Shown one piece after another: positions 1 through 11,945 of a stretch of DNA of 64,000 nt. Made by a program: the position numbers and the translations under genes. The notes beneath the pieces are model-generated. The model was not told the origin of the DNA and did not search any database. It worked only from the letters and a program-made list of their open reading frames with translations. Source of the stretch: Hyperoodon ampullatus. Lineage: Eukaryota > Chordata > Mammalia > Artiodactyla > Ziphiidae. The DNA lies in assembly GCA_949752795.1 (NCBI GenBank), contig OX457070.1, positions 31,942,788-32,006,787 of the forward strand, read 5' to 3'. The number at the start of each line of letters is the position of its first letter. Position 1 is the stretch's first letter.

Positions 1-1082
1 TGCCACAAATCTGTATTCTTTTCATTCAGTGATAACTCCTTCGGCTATTATCTTTCATTCAGCCTTGATTCCTCTTCATTTTACGATAGTAAAAGGACAC
101 ATCCTTCATCCTAGTGAAGGTATTCTAAAAAATAGCCAGCAAAATGTGAGCAAAGAAGAAAGAATGTATGGTCTGAGGCCATTTAACTGACTTGTACCTT
201 CAGTGAACCAAAATATTCTCTTCCCAAGCAATATCAAGAATTTGGTTAACACACACACACACACACACAAAGCACCCACACATTGGTCAAGTGCATGTTT
301 TGCGTTATTTTTAGATAATTGCTAGTTGGTATAGTGTATAGAAGTGCTCGGTGTCTTCTAGGAACAACAAACTAAGGACAAAAAATAATCTATTTATATT
401 CCAAATTAGTGGGAAACTGGGTTCAGTTCCCAAGTGCCATGGCATCCTTGCTCTCACCTTTTCTTCCACCTAGTTCTATGACTTGACTGCTTTGGGGCTT
501 GGATATCTTGGCAGAAGCTCTGTGTAGCCCCATCCACATACTCTATGGTGGTGGAAATCCAGACTGCAACTCAATCAACTCTTTTGATACCTACTATTAC
601 CTCCCTGAAGCCATTTGCTCTCTAAAAATACTATAGACATCAATTTACATTTAGCCCAATTCCTAGTGTACTTACATCTACTGTTATGATCGCTGACAAA
701 TGTAAAATGATGATCACAATTATGGCCTCGAGAAAGTGCAAGATCTTCAATCAGCAAGGAAAAATTAGATTATCTTCACTTGACTGTTCGTCCTACCAAA
801 ATAGTAGATTCATATTAGAGAAAATTTGTTTAAAACATGAACCAAAATATTTTTTGTAATTCTGATGACAATTTCCTTTTGACCACATAGACTGATTGTT
901 TGGGTACCATAAAAATTAGTCAGCAGAATTCAATTATTTCACTGATTTCCACAAGAAACCCTTGCCCATCTAGTATTTCATAATTTTAGTCAACTTATTG
1001 AAGATATTGATATAGTCACATTGTTCCAGTGTACCTAATTCTTTTCTCAAATTCCCACCTGACATCTCTGTTTTTCTGATTC
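1..1082. other. Unassigned AT-rich DNA with a short (AC)n microsatellite
   Basis: I see no gene, exon or repeat family that I can name here. A perfect (AC)n run occupies about 249-269. Short open frames are random in appearance, with no conserved motif or codon bias. Confidence 0.5.
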
Positions 1083-1245
1083 TAGTAGTTATCAAACCTT
1101 TTTGTAAAGTATAGTAACCTCCTGTGAAGTTTGTCAAAAATGAAAATTGTAAGATTCATGTCTTGAGATGTTGGTCCAATAGGTCTGGGGTAAGTTGAAT
1201 AACCTGCATTTTGATCAGACACCCCAGAGATTTTGATGCCTTGTC
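1083..1245. mobile_element. MER5A-like hAT-Charlie DNA transposon remnant
   Basis: The left edge reads TAGTAGTTATCAAAC, close to the hAT-Charlie terminal repeat CAGTGGTTCTCAAAC. The interior has the MER5A landmarks 'AATAGGTCTGGGGT' and 'CTGCATTTTGATCAGACACCCCAGAGATTTTGATGC', read here in broken form. The element is non-autonomous, near-palindromic and old, so no orientation is given. The assignment rests on remembered consensus landmarks. Confidence 0.6.
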
Positions 1246-4200
1246 AAACTGGGAAAAGAATGCTTACAGTCCTTCCTCTACCAAATGGCCCAATGACATT
1301 TTCTGCCATCTTTCACCCTGCCTCCAAGTGACCAAACTTTCTGGACCCTTTAGGATACTAGATATCCCTCCATATCCCCCAATATTAATTCTTATTCCTT
1401 CTATTATGAAGGGCAAGTTCAAAATCACCTTGGTTTTCTGAGAGTTTTCTTAGCCACTATCCCAAGAACTTTAAGGGGCAAATCCTTTCCAAGAGAGTGT
1501 TTCGGTTCCTTACATGAAGTTAAAATCTCCCTTCATCAGATAATTAATAGATATTCTAATTCAATGAGTAATGGATGTATTTGGATTTTTAACCTCAAAG
1601 GCTAATTTCAGTGAGGTTCACTAATATCTGTGACTATATCCTTAGAAACCAAGAATTAGTTTCATCAGTTTTGTATTCAGTGTATTTTTTGTCAGGATTT
1701 ACTCCAAGACATAAACAGGTAATATCAGAAATCTAAACTCTCTGCTTAAGATTTTTTATGCATTTAGGATATAATAGCTGTGGCAATTCCCTCCACCCCC
1801 TACTGCTTAATGAAGAATTTGGCTCTATGAGTAAAAAAATGCAGAACATGGAGTCCACCTGCTTCCACCTCTCAGCCAGAGAACTTTCCCTCTATTAAAG
1901 TTGAACTACAGAGTTCTCTGTTTCCCAGGATTCAGAGATCACTGGCCCAGCTGTGATATGCAGTCTCAAAACACAAAACATCTGGAGAGAAGATATGAAT
2001 AGTTCATCTTTACTTATTTATGTTTGAAAGCTGAGGCAGTGTTTATGGAATAAAGAATTTGTTTAAATGAATGTCCGAACATTATGAATTCCTTGTCACA
2101 CTTTATCTGGCTTCACAATTGATGTAGTGAACCAGAACCGCTCTATACATACACTCATAGACATATGCATATACATAGGCATATAGCCATAGAGCTATGT
2201 AGTCATATATGCGTGTATATATCAAGAGAGAGATTGATTTTCCTCTGTTATGTACTTAGGGAAATCTCTGAACATATTAAAGTCACTGTATTCATTTTTC
2301 TCAAATCTAAGGGTAGACTGGAAGAATGGGATATGAGTACAACATGAAAGTAATATTTTTAAAACATCATGGCTATTAAGAACCTCACATTCTTTGAGTG
2401 GAATGTACAATTTGAAATTAAAGTCTTAGAACTGAATAATCTTCTTACAAGAAAAAATGTTCTCATAGCTTTGTTACCCAAAATGCTTTTGACATTCTGT
2501 GTAAATAAATTTGGTGCCTTTAATTTAAAAAATTCTTTGGAGGAAAATTATTGTTCTCTAAACAAATTTCAAGCTTAACTTTTAAACTTATTCTGTATTC
2601 ACATCTTCTTAAGTATCTAGAATATTTTAATTTTGATTGTGGTTGAGTAGATACATAATTTTTAGACCAATAATTAGAATGTAACTATAAATAACTAGGC
2701 CTATCTGTTTAGACTTATATTAATTTATTGTCTAATTAGCTTAAGTAACAACCAATAACCTTGTAATAAATATTTATTAGACACAAAAAATGCTTTTGAA
2801 AGACAATTTACCATTTTTTGTTCAACTTAAAATCATAATTGTGAGGGAAGCTCTGTGCAGAGCAGTTTGGGATACATATTGATGAAAATATAGAGAACTG
2901 TGTTATGTTCCTGGAAAATTGGGGGCAAACAGCTTTGACCAAATTATTGTCTTGACCTCTCTCAATCTGGTTTATCAAAATGACTGAATGTTCTTTATAA
3001 ACTGTATTCCTAGCCTCTGAATTAATCATGACTTGTTCAGAGAAATAATCTGCAATCCTGACTGTGTCCTGACTGAAATTTAGACCATCAGAAGCCTCAG
3101 AGCTTCAGTGCATTTGGTTCCTGGTAGTCTTTGATGTACTTTCCCTCCATGCAACGTTTGGGTGGTGGGGAGGTTCACTTATTGACCAGTCATTGACTGA
3201 CTTTGGGCCAGTGAATTACATAGATGCAAGGGTGATCTGCAGAGGACCAAATCCTCAGCTCTCAAAGCCATTCATCAGTGTCAATAGATTATTTCTTGAG
3301 AGTCGTATCAAATTTATTTGTATTTCTTTTCATCCGATTTAAAAAAAATAATTTAAATAGTCTTAAGATATGTGTCTTAAAACTTTGATTTAAAACATGC
3401 TAAACTCTCTATTCCTAAGCTTCATAGATATTTACTTCAGTATCTCATGTGACATCAAGAGATCCAGTAACCAATTCCTTTTTTGACTCCTATTTGTGTA
3501 TCTTTGTTCTCCTGTTTAACTCTAAATTAACATATTTATGAGTAGCTGTGTATATGCATGTGTGCACACGTTTGTGTGAGTTCACAGTGATTACTTTGAT
3601 GAATGTTAATTTATATCAATTGAGGTGAAATAAAATGAGAAAAATCACATTTTGTTTTCCCATTTAAAGTTTTATTTTTGGTACTAACTACTGCATATGT
3701 TTGTGCATTAATTTATTCTAGGTTTCTGTGTTTTATTTGTCTGAGTGATCTTTGCTACATTAGGGTTTAGAACAACACTGCAGGCATTAAACATTTTCAT
3801 GTTATATAAAGAAATTAATTAGTCAAAAAAATGAAAGCCATACCTTATAAGATTATTTGCATCTTACAAGTCTAATTTTGCTCAAGGACATTCAAGTTAG
3901 GGCAACAATTTGATTTTATTTAATTTATTAATGGCTCTATATCTACAAATAACAAAAGTTTGCATTGACAACTAAAGTGCAAGGACTATTACAAATATTT
4001 TAACCTTATATATTCTTTGGCATTTAAGTGCCTTTAACATTATTAAGATACACTGTTTTTATATACATATCTCTATGCCAATTAATTATAACTTTTTAGA
4101 ATTAGCCCTTAAAAATCTACACGAATAGGAACAAAGTCTTCTATCATTTTATAACTGTCACATTGCTTTAGATAATGCCTTACACACAGTTGTTATTAAA

Positions 4201-4329
4201 CAAGTGTGTGTTGAACTTCTCCAGCCATGGCTGGAAAGATCAGTCAATGATTTAGAGATTATAGCAAGAGTTCGGTAGATGGTAAAATGCATAATGAAGA
4301 TAAAAGATTCATTGCACAATAACAATTTC
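1246..4329. other. Unassigned AT-rich intergenic or intronic DNA
   Basis: About 3 kb without a supportable gene. Weak L2- or MIR-like sequence may occur near 4100-4218, ending in a 'TTATTAAACAAGTGTGTGTTGAA' motif reminiscent of L2 3' ends, but it is too diverged to call. Open frames of 60-76 codons are expected by chance in DNA this AT-rich. Confidence 0.45.
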
Positions 4330-4860
4330 TGCTTTCAGCAATGGTGGACTAGTTCATCTTAGACCAAAACTGCTTATGGCAATAAAAATGCTGGAAAAAA
4401 ATACTAAAAAAATCTAGCTGAAGGCATCAGAGAGATACCAAAGCAGGATAGACTTGCTAACATGCAGGAAAGAGTGAATCTCTGAGTTTTTTATGGCTGG
4501 GAAGGAACATTGATTTAAGACTCAAATTTCTGACTATGATAGAGTAACAAAGACTAGATTTATCTATCCACCTAAAACAATCAAAAACTATGAAAATATA
4601 TAGTACTGTGATTTCCAAGACACTGGATACAGGCAAAAATAACAGTAATCCCTGAGTGATGAGAAACAGACAAGGTGAACTCTACAAGTGCCCAACTTTC
4701 TGCCTTGAGAGAATTTCCAGTCTGTGGGACAGGAAGGAGAAACAGGCAAATCCTGGAGGACTCCCTGAGTTGGGGAAATAGAGCTGAGAGTGTAGGGAGA
4801 CCAAAGCAGCTAGATTTCAGAGAATAATGGGGAGAAGAAACCTGCATAAAGAGAGAGCCA
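4330..4860 (+). mobile_element. Possible ancient L1 5' segment
   Basis: The stretch starts with a 'CAATGGTGGACTAGTTC' motif and has a relatively G-rich, ATG-poor composition. It resembles the 5' untranslated region of old L1M or HAL1-type elements. It runs straight into L1 ORF2-like sequence at about 4871. If both parts are one element, most of ORF1 and ORF2 is missing between them. The resemblance is weak; it could be an unrelated old repeat. Confidence 0.35.
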
Positions 4861-4870
4861 TAAATAAATT

Positions 4871-5905
4871 AAAATGCATCCCATGTTCTTGAATTGGAAG
4901 ATTTTAATATTGTTAAGATGTCAATAGTACCCCAAATGATCTACAGATTCAGTGCAATCTCTATCAAAATCCCAATGATGCTTTATGCAGAAATAGAAAA
5001 TCCATCCTAAAATTCATATGGAGTCTCAAGGAATAGCCAAAATAATCTTGAAAATAACATAAAACTAGAACTCACACTTTCTCATTTCAAAACTTACTAC
5101 AAAGATACAACAATCAAAACAATGTGGTACTGACATAAAGATAGACATATAGACACACAGGATAGAATAGAGAGCCCAGAATTAAGTCCTCACAAATAAA
5201 AAACTTCAGTGAGATAACACTACACACCTAGTATAACTGCAAAAAAGAAAATAAAAACATGCAATACCAAGTGCTGATGAAGTTGTAAAGCCAGGGGGAA
5301 TTTCATACATAGCTGGTGGAAATATAATATGTATAGGAAAAACGTTCATTATGTACAAATGTACAATATAAAGTGTGTTATGGACAAATATGGCAACTTT
5401 TGAAATGAAGTTAGACATACATTTATAATTTTACCCAGAATTTTCACTCATAGTTGATTACCTAGGAGAAAAAAATAACTTAGGTTCACAAAAGTATCTA
5501 AATGTGAATACTTACCTGTAATTGCCAAGAAACTACTCAGATGTCTTTCAACTGACAAATGGATAAAAGCACTGTGGTGCATCCAAACAATTGAATCCTA
5601 ACTATTTAGCAATAAAATGGAACAAAATATGGATTCACACAACAGTGGATGAACCTCAAATTCACTTTGTTTAGTGAAAGAATTGAGGGCCAAAAGGTTA
5701 CATATTATGTAATTTGATTTGTTTGGCATTCTGGAAAAGGCAAAACTATAGTGGAATTACAGAGCAGTGTTTGCTAGGAGTTAGATGTTGCATAAAATTT
5801 GATTACAAAGGAGTAGTTGGAAAAAAGTTTGGGAATAATAAAACTGCTCTATATCATTATGGTGGTGGATAAAACTTTATGCAATTATCAAACCCATAGA
5901 ACTAT
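4871..5905 (+). mobile_element. Old LINE-1 fragment, ORF2 C-terminus to 3' UTR
   Basis: Sense-strand L1 ORF2 landmarks appear in the correct order. They include 'CAGATTCAGTGCAATC', 'AATCAAAACAATGTGGTACTG', 'ATAGAATAGAGAGCCCAGA', 'CCAAGTGCTGATGAAG' and 'AACTGACAAATGGATAAA'. Many stops and indels mark it as an old, dead copy of the L1M class. No flanking duplication is recognisable. Confidence 0.8.
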
Positions 5906-6135
5906 CACACTGTTTTCCAAATGACTGCACCATTTTATGTTCCTACCAGCAGTCTATGAAGTTTCTGATTTCTCCATATCCTGATCAACACTGGTTATTA
6001 TCTGACTTCTTTATTATAGCCATCCTAATGAATATAAAGTTGTATCTCACTGTGGCTTTGATTTGTATTTTCTTGATAACTAACGATGTTGGAAATTTTT
6101 TCTGTGCTTATTGCCAATTGTATGTACATACAAGA
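5906..6135 (-). mobile_element. Old LINE-1 ORF2 fragment, antisense
   Basis: The + strand shows the reverse complement of L1 ORF2. Landmarks are 'CCAAATGACTGCACCATTTTA', 'TCTCCATATCCTGATCAACACT' in part, and 'CTCACTGTGGCTTTGATTTG'. It covers an ORF2 region that is also present in the adjoining sense fragment, so it is a separate insertion rather than an inversion of the same element. Confidence 0.75.
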
Positions 6136-6994
6136 GATATGTGTATTTGAATGACTAATAATAAAACTTATTCTCTTCCCCATAAGTATACTGTACCAAC
6201 TTCCTATCATGATATTAAAGATCTAGTAAGAAAGAACTAAATATTTATTCTGATCATCACACTTTTGCAAAGCATTATTGGAAGACATTTCAAGACTAAA
6301 GGATATACAGGGAGAAAACTATATATAAAAGCTTCTAATCACACTAAAGTCTTTACATGAAAGCATAGGGAATGGAGAAAACAATATTGTCAATATTCAG
6401 AACTTGTTACCTTAAGACACAAACTGGAAGATACAAACAAATTCAACAATATGGAAAGTATTTATATTACTGAAGACACTTTATTCAAATGTTGATCAGT
6501 CCCCTTGAAATAGTATTTATTTACTTAGTTTATCAGTATATGTGAAGTGGTTGGGATCTCAATTTTTGTTGAAGTTTGAATAGAATTATTACGCAGACAA
6601 AGGTTCACAGAAGTGTGCTTTATGTTGGCTGAAAGCTTATTTGCATATTATGCATTTTCTAATAAGGTCTCCTATTGAAGATAGATTCATTTTTCTCAAG
6701 GCAATATTTAGAAGTCATATCTTCAGCTTTTAATAGAAAATCATTAAGCCACTCAAATAATTTAATATTTTCAGTCCTCCCATTTCAGACCAAAGGATGG
6801 GAGGAGAAACAAATAACACTGAGAAGGGTTATGATCAAATTCTTTTTTCCCCTCAATGTAAATAAAAAGTCCAAGTCACACAGAGGGAAGTTCTGGTAGA
6901 GACATTCTAATATGTGCAGGTCACTCTTTTGACTGCCAAAAGGAACAACTAATTCTTCTGAAAAATGAAGGTCAGCTTTAAAAAGATTATTTAT
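6136..6994. other. Unassigned AT-rich DNA
   Basis: No gene or nameable repeat is seen. The last 15 bases (6980-6994) are the left target-site duplication of the following SINE. Confidence 0.5.
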
Positions 6995-7185
6995 GGGCCT
7001 CCCTGGTGGTGCAGTGGTTGAGAGTCCGCCTGCTGATGCAGGGGATACGGGTTCGTGCCCCGGTCTGGGAGGATCCCATATGCCGCGGAGCGGCTGGGCC
7101 CGTGAGCCATGGCTGCTGAGCCTGTGCATCCGGAGCCTGTGCTCCACAACGGGAGAGGCCACAACAGTGAGAGGCCCGCGTACCA

Positions 7186-7230
<45 letters not shown>
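6995..7230 (+). mobile_element. CHR-type tRNA-derived SINE, sense
   Basis: The copy has the tRNA-like head (GGGCCTCCCTGGTGGTGCAG, box A region), box B 'GGTTCGTGCCCC', the tRNA-unrelated body ending 'CAACAGTGAGAGGCCCGCG', and a poly(A) of more than 40 bases. A perfect 15-base duplication, AAAAAGATTATTTAT, lies at 6980-6994 and about 7227-7241. It marks an L1-driven insertion that is recent enough to keep a clean site. Short open reading frames inside it are SINE artefacts. Confidence 0.95.
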
Positions 7231-7233
<3 letters not shown>

Positions 7234-7283
7234 TTATTTATAACTAAATAAAGACTTAAAACATATACCAAGTGTCTCATGGG

Positions 7284-7291
<8 letters not shown>

Positions 7292-7315
<24 letters not shown>

Positions 7316-7507
7316 GCGGGGTGCGGGCCTCTCAGTGTTGTGGCCTCTCCTGTTGCGGAGCACAGGCTCTGGACGCGCAGGCTCAGCGGCCATGGCTCAT
7401 GGGCCCAGCTGCTCCGCGGCATGTGGGATCTTCCCGGACCGGGGCACGATCCCGTGTCCCCTGCATTGGCAGGGGGACTCTCAACCACTGCGCCACCAGG
7501 GAAGCCC
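7292..7507 (-). mobile_element. CHR-type tRNA-derived SINE, antisense
   Basis: This is a full short-form CHR SINE in reverse orientation. The poly(T) is at the left, and the element ends GCCACCAGGGAAGCCC at the right. The duplication GGGATCAATT lies at 7281-7290 and 7509-7518. It sits only about 60 bases from the sense SINE at 6995, so the two form a large inverted repeat. Confidence 0.95.
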
Positions 7508-7518
7508 CGGGATCAATT

Positions 7519-7832
7519 TTTTTTTTTTAAAGGAAAAGCAGGTAGAAGATTTTTTTGAAGGTTACAAGTAAGGCAGTAGGATGTTTCCAGGAACTGCGAT
7601 AACAAACGCTTAAAATCACTATTTGGAGTTAGAAGAAGCATACCCTAAAAAGTTACACAATGCCTTATGGCTACCTTTGGGTTGGAAACTTTTATGTTTC
7701 TGAGTGTATATTGCAGGCAAAGAGTTAAGTCCAAGGTCCCTTTCAGCTTCCTCCAAAGTTCAAACAGGCTTACCTTGTGCTAGTATTAGCCTTCCATTAT
7801 TCACAAATACCTCAATGGAAATTAATAGACAG
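7519..7832. other. Unassigned DNA between SINEs
   Basis: About 310 bases with no recognised element or gene. Confidence 0.5.
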
Positions 7833-7833
7833 A

Positions 7834-7960
7834 GACTTCCTGGTGGTCCAGGGGTTCGGACTCCATGCTTTCACTGCCAAGGGCTTGGGTTCAATCCTTG
7901 GCCAGGGAACTGAGATCCCACAAGCTGCGTGGCACAGCCAAAAAAAAAAAAAAAAAAAAA
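7834..7960 (+). mobile_element. Short CHR-1-like tRNA-derived SINE
   Basis: A compact ~125-base SINE starts GACTTCCTGGTGGTCCAGGGG. It has a box B-like 'GGGTTCAATCC', a 'GGGAACTGAGATCCCACAAGCTGCG' middle and 'GTGGCACAGCC' before a 20-base poly(A). This is the older, shorter cetartiodactyl tRNA-SINE form, distinct from the longer GGGCTTCCC copies. No convincing duplication was found. Confidence 0.85.
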
Positions 7961-8235
7961 TCGATAGATATACAACAAAATGAGGATAATGGTGAGATGT
8001 TTACTGCCAAATGATCTTTGGATAGCAAATAGCCAAGATTTCTCTAATTTGTTTTAAAACCTATCTGTTCTATATAACTTTTGGTAAAGGATCTAATGTA
8101 CATCTAAAGTATAAACCAGCTGAAATAGTTCTCTTAAGGACAAATATAGAATTTCTTTCAAGAAGGAAAACAAACAAAACCTCTTTTAGTAAATAAATAA
8201 AAACATTTCTCTCAAAGTAATAAATACTTTTTGTA
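7961..8235. other. Unassigned AT-rich DNA
   Basis: Nothing recognisable, apart from a possible degraded edge of the next L1. Confidence 0.45.
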
Positions 8236-9347
8236 GAAATATAGTAACTGAAACAGCATGGTACTGGCATAAAGACAGACAAATAGATCAGTGGAACAGA
8301 ATAGAGAGCCTAGAAATAAATGCACCTATGGTCAATTAATTTACAGCACAGGAGGCAAGAATACACAGTGAAGAAAAGACAGTCCCTTCAATAAGTGGTG
8401 CTGGGAAATCTGGATGGCTACATGTAAAAACAAATGAGATTAGAATATTTCCTCACACCATATACAAAAATAAACTCAATATGGTTTAAAGGCCTAAATG
8501 TAAGACCTGAAACCATAAAGCTCCTAGGTGAGAACAAAGGCAGAAATCTCCTTGACATCAATCATAGCTATAATTTTTTTGGACCTGTCTCTTTGGTTTT
8601 TTTTTTTTTTTTTTGCGATATGCGGGCCTCTCACTGTTGTGGCCTCTCCCGTTGCAGAGCACAGGCTCCGGACATGCAGCCTCAGCGGCCATGGCTCACG
8701 GGCCCAGCCGCTCCACGTTATGTGGGATCTTCCCGGATCGGGGCACGAACCCGTGTCCCCTGCATCAGCAGGCGGACTTTCAACCACTGCGCCACCAGGG
8801 AAGCCCTGGACCTGTCTCTTAAGGCAACAGAAGTAAAAGCAAAAATAAACAATGGGACCTAATTAAACTTAAAATATTCTGCACAGCAAAGGAAATGATT
8901 GACAAAAGGAAAAGACAACCTACTGAATGGGAGTAAGTATTTGCAAATGATAAGTGGTTGATATCCAAAATATATAACTAGCTCATACAACTCAATATCA
9001 AAAAACCAAACAACCCAATTAAAAAAGTGGGCAGAAGACCTGAATAAACACTTTTCCAAAGAAGACATACAGATGGCCAACAGGCAAATGAAAAGATGCT
9101 CAACATCACTAATCATTAGAAGAAATGCAAATCAAAACTACAAGCAGGTATCACTTCACACCTGCTAGAATGGCTAACATCAAAAAGGCCACAAATAACA
9201 AATGTTGACAAGGATGTGGAGAAAAGGGAACCTTACTATACCAATGTAAATTGGTATAGGCACTATGGAAAACAATATGGAGGTTCCTCAAAAAACTAAA
9301 AATAGAAATACCATACGATGCAGCAATTTCACTCCTGGGTATATATC
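8236..9347 (+). mobile_element. LINE-1 ORF2 C-terminal fragment, truncated by assembly gap
   Basis: Well-preserved sense L1 ORF2 sequence. Landmarks in order are 'AACAGCATGGTACTGGCATAA', 'CAGTGGAACAGAATAGAGAGC', 'AATAAGTGGTGCTGGGAAA', 'GGGCAGAAGACCTGAATAAAC', 'GAAGACATACAGATGGCCAA' and 'CACTCCTGGGTATATATC'. The last abuts the N gap. It is interrupted by a CHR SINE at 8594-8806. Its 3' third is not seen after the gap. The frame is broken, so this is not a functional ORF2. Confidence 0.92.
8594..8806 (-). mobile_element. CHR-type SINE nested in LINE-1, antisense
   Basis: Full short-form CHR SINE in reverse: poly(T) then GCGATATGCGGGCC at the left, CCACCAGGGAAGCCC at the right. A perfect 14-base duplication, TGGACCTGTCTCTT, lies at 8580-8593 and 8807-8820 within L1 ORF2 sequence. 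The SINE is therefore younger than that L1. Confidence 0.95.
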
Positions 9348-9547
9348 NNNNNNNNNNNNNNNNNNNNNNNNNNNNNNNNNNNNNNNNNNNNNNNNNNNNN
9401 NNNNNNNNNNNNNNNNNNNNNNNNNNNNNNNNNNNNNNNNNNNNNNNNNNNNNNNNNNNNNNNNNNNNNNNNNNNNNNNNNNNNNNNNNNNNNNNNNNNN
9501 NNNNNNNNNNNNNNNNNNNNNNNNNNNNNNNNNNNNNNNNNNNNNNN
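9348..9547. other. Assembly gap (200 N)
   Basis: Exactly 200 unresolved bases. They start inside L1 ORF2, and the sequence after the gap does not look like L1. The size may be a placeholder. Protein translations spanning it are meaningless. Confidence 0.98.
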
Positions 9548-10195
9548 GGGAAGGTATCATTATGGCAGCCAGAGCCCACATAAAAAGGGCACTCAAGCAA
9601 GGAAGCACTCAGCAGATTCAGATGTTTGCTACATGCAGGGACTTGTACATATAAATAATTATGTTGAGGATACTAGGAGTCAGTGTTCTCACTGTCAGAG
9701 ATAAGAGATACAAATACAGAAAGGGGGAAGTTAAAATAAGCCCTGTGGTTTTTTATTGGTAATGAAGAGATTAGTAAAAACTCTATATACTATGTATAAT
9801 TTCCTAGTGCTGTCCACTAAGGGAGACTAAGGTAGTGGCAACCCAGTAGCAATAGCAACACTTATCACCCAACTATTGGTTTCTATTTACCATTCTCCAC
9901 TAGAGGAACTAGGACTCCTTGGAAAAATGGCTGCCTCCAGGGAAAAACAAGATGGACTGAAATAACTTTTGGGGCCAGACAGTAAGGAAGGGCCTAAAAA
10001 AATGATAGAATCATGTCAAAAGAATGCAGATATTTTCTTGAAGGAATTCTCATTGGCTAAATCTGGGGCAATTTTAGCATTACAATAAATTCTGATAGTA
10101 GTGGATAATAATAATTGTAACAAAATAGGATTCTGCAGGTTTATACTGATATAAATGAATAAATAGCTTCACCTTACAATAAAATGTCAACTAAT
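9548..10195. other. Unassigned DNA after the gap
   Basis: About 650 bases with no gene or repeat that I can name. Confidence 0.45.
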
Positions 10196-10372
10196 AAATG
10201 AGATCAATATTATTATTTCAATTTTACAGCTAAGGAAACTGCGGCTTTACAAACTGCGTCTTGGAGAGGTTAAACGACTTTCTGTTTGTCATAGAACTAG
10301 TAAGTGTTATAGTCAGGCCTAAACTCAAATCTGTCTGACTCTAGACTCCAAGTTCTTAACCAGTACATTTAG
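10196..10372 (-). mobile_element. MIR SINE, antisense
   Basis: The MIR core is readable in reverse. Landmarks are 'ATTTTACAGCTAAGGAAACTG', 'GAGAGGTTAAACGACTTTC', 'ACTAGTAAGTG' and 'TCTGTCTGACTCTAGACTCC'. It is a typical ancient mammal-wide copy with heavy divergence. Confidence 0.85.
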
Positions 10373-11464
10373 TTTTCTATTTCTAATCTTATGACTTTCA
10401 AAGCAAGTCTAGACCTCTTGGCCTGATTGCTGGCCTGAAGGTTTGGCAACAAGCCCAGTAGTTGTAACCATGTAATGGAGCTGTGGTCCAGTAGCCATCA
10501 TTATAAACTAAACCCACCTTTCATCTTTCCCCAAACACTCCTTTGTGTCCTACTCTTTACACAACCTTCCCCAACTTCTGACCCAAATGCTGTGACTGAA
10601 CATTCATACCCATAACATTTTCCAGGTTTGGATTTTGCTTTTAGGAGTTGGAATTACTGTTGATATAATTTCTTTTTTAAGAGCTCAACAAAACCTTTTT
10701 TTGAGAGAACTCAGTTAGCAGAGACCAAATTCATTCCCTACTCTCCCTTGGCTCCAAAAGAGTAGAACCAGCCAGCAACTCAGACGAGAGAACATATTTT
10801 GTAACAGACCCTCAGCAAGCTTTGTATAAGACACCAGATGCCAGCCAAAGACAACCTCACCTCATGTCTCCCATGCTAGAACTTTCCTTTCTAATTACAG
10901 TAAAAGGTTTGCAGGCATACAGATGTTAAAAATAAAATTAGACTTGTTCAAAACAGGTTCACTCTTGAAATAGGGCAAATTAGATGTAGTCTGGGTTTTT
11001 GATACCATTTAACTGGCTGGCTAGCTAAGACTTGGTGCCTACACAGCACAATAGCACTGAGATTTAAGAAAAGGTCTTTTAGTTTGGTCACATGATCCTT
11101 AAACCCACTAATTGACACAGAGCCATATGCCATTCTCCATAACACAACTTGGCAATAGCCTGTATTTCCTGCTCTGAAATATTGAGATTCTAAGCCAAAT
11201 ACATGAGAGAATTAGTCATGGACTTTGTTCCTCTTTGACTTCATAAGTTAAAGGTAAGTCTATGAATGTTAATATCACAATTACAGGTCTTGGTGCACAA
11301 CATTAATGATACTGTATCGTATAGCCTAGCTTTATAACATTACAAGGTAGAGTTCTCAGCCAAAACCCACCACCACTGGATTAAGAACCTGTGGGGTGCT
11401 GAGCACTTAGGAATTTGCCAGTTTCCCCTTCCTCTATTCCTCTTTTCAACTACATAATTGATTC
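10373..11464. other. Unassigned DNA
   Basis: About 1.1 kb without recognisable genes or repeats. Confidence 0.45.
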
Positions 11465-11855
11465 TTTTTTTTTTAATTTTTATTGGAGTGTAGTTGATTT
11501 ACAATGTTGTGTTAGTTTCAGGTGTACAGCAAAGTGAATCTGTTATACATATACATAATATCCACTTTTTTTAGATTCTTTTCCCATATAGGTCATTACG
11601 AAGTATTGAGTAAGGTTCCCTGTGCAATACAGTAGGTCCTTATTAGTTATGTTATATATAGTAGTGTGTATGTGTCAATCCCAATTTTTCAAATTTATCC
11701 CTCCCCCGCCCTTACCCCCAGTAACCATAAGTTTATTTTCTACATCTGTAACTCTATTTGTTTTGTAGATAAGTTCATTTGTAGTCACTTTTTAGATTCT
11801 ACATTATGTGATATCATATGATATTTGTCTTTCTCTGTCTGACTTACTTCACTCC
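11465..11855 (-). mobile_element. LINE-1 3' end, antisense
   Basis: Reverse complement of an L1 3' UTR. It has a T-rich start, 'TTGGAGTGTAGTTGATTTACA', 'GTTTCAGGTGTACAGCAAAG', 'TTCCCTGTGCAATACAGTAGG', 'AACTCTATTTGTTTTGTAGA' and 'TCTGTCTGACTTACTTCACT'. This is the cetartiodactyl L1 3' end. A possible imperfect duplication (ATAATTGATTCTT / ATAGATAATTCTT) flanks it. Confidence 0.88.
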
Positions 11856-11945
11856 CATAATAGATAATTCTTAAAAGAAAAAAATATTTACCATTCACAG
11901 TGTAAAACCAAAATAAATACAATGCAAGTAAAGTGTAAATCACAA

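Noticed and set aside
249..269. Possible CRISPR-like or other direct repeat array
   Set aside because: It is a plain (AC)n microsatellite in a mammalian genome; no CRISPR array is expected or seen.
6995..7080. tRNA gene
   Set aside because: The tRNA-like head with box A and box B belongs to a SINE. It is followed by a tRNA-unrelated body, poly(A) and target duplication.
6785..7571. Several overlapping frames of 60-130 codons sharing a 'GPLTVVASP' or 'WLTGPAAPR' motif
   Set aside because: They recur at every CHR SINE in the window and are translations of the SINE body.
9151..9704. Frames spanning the N gap
   Set aside because: The residues inside are unknown, and the flanks are L1 and unassigned DNA.
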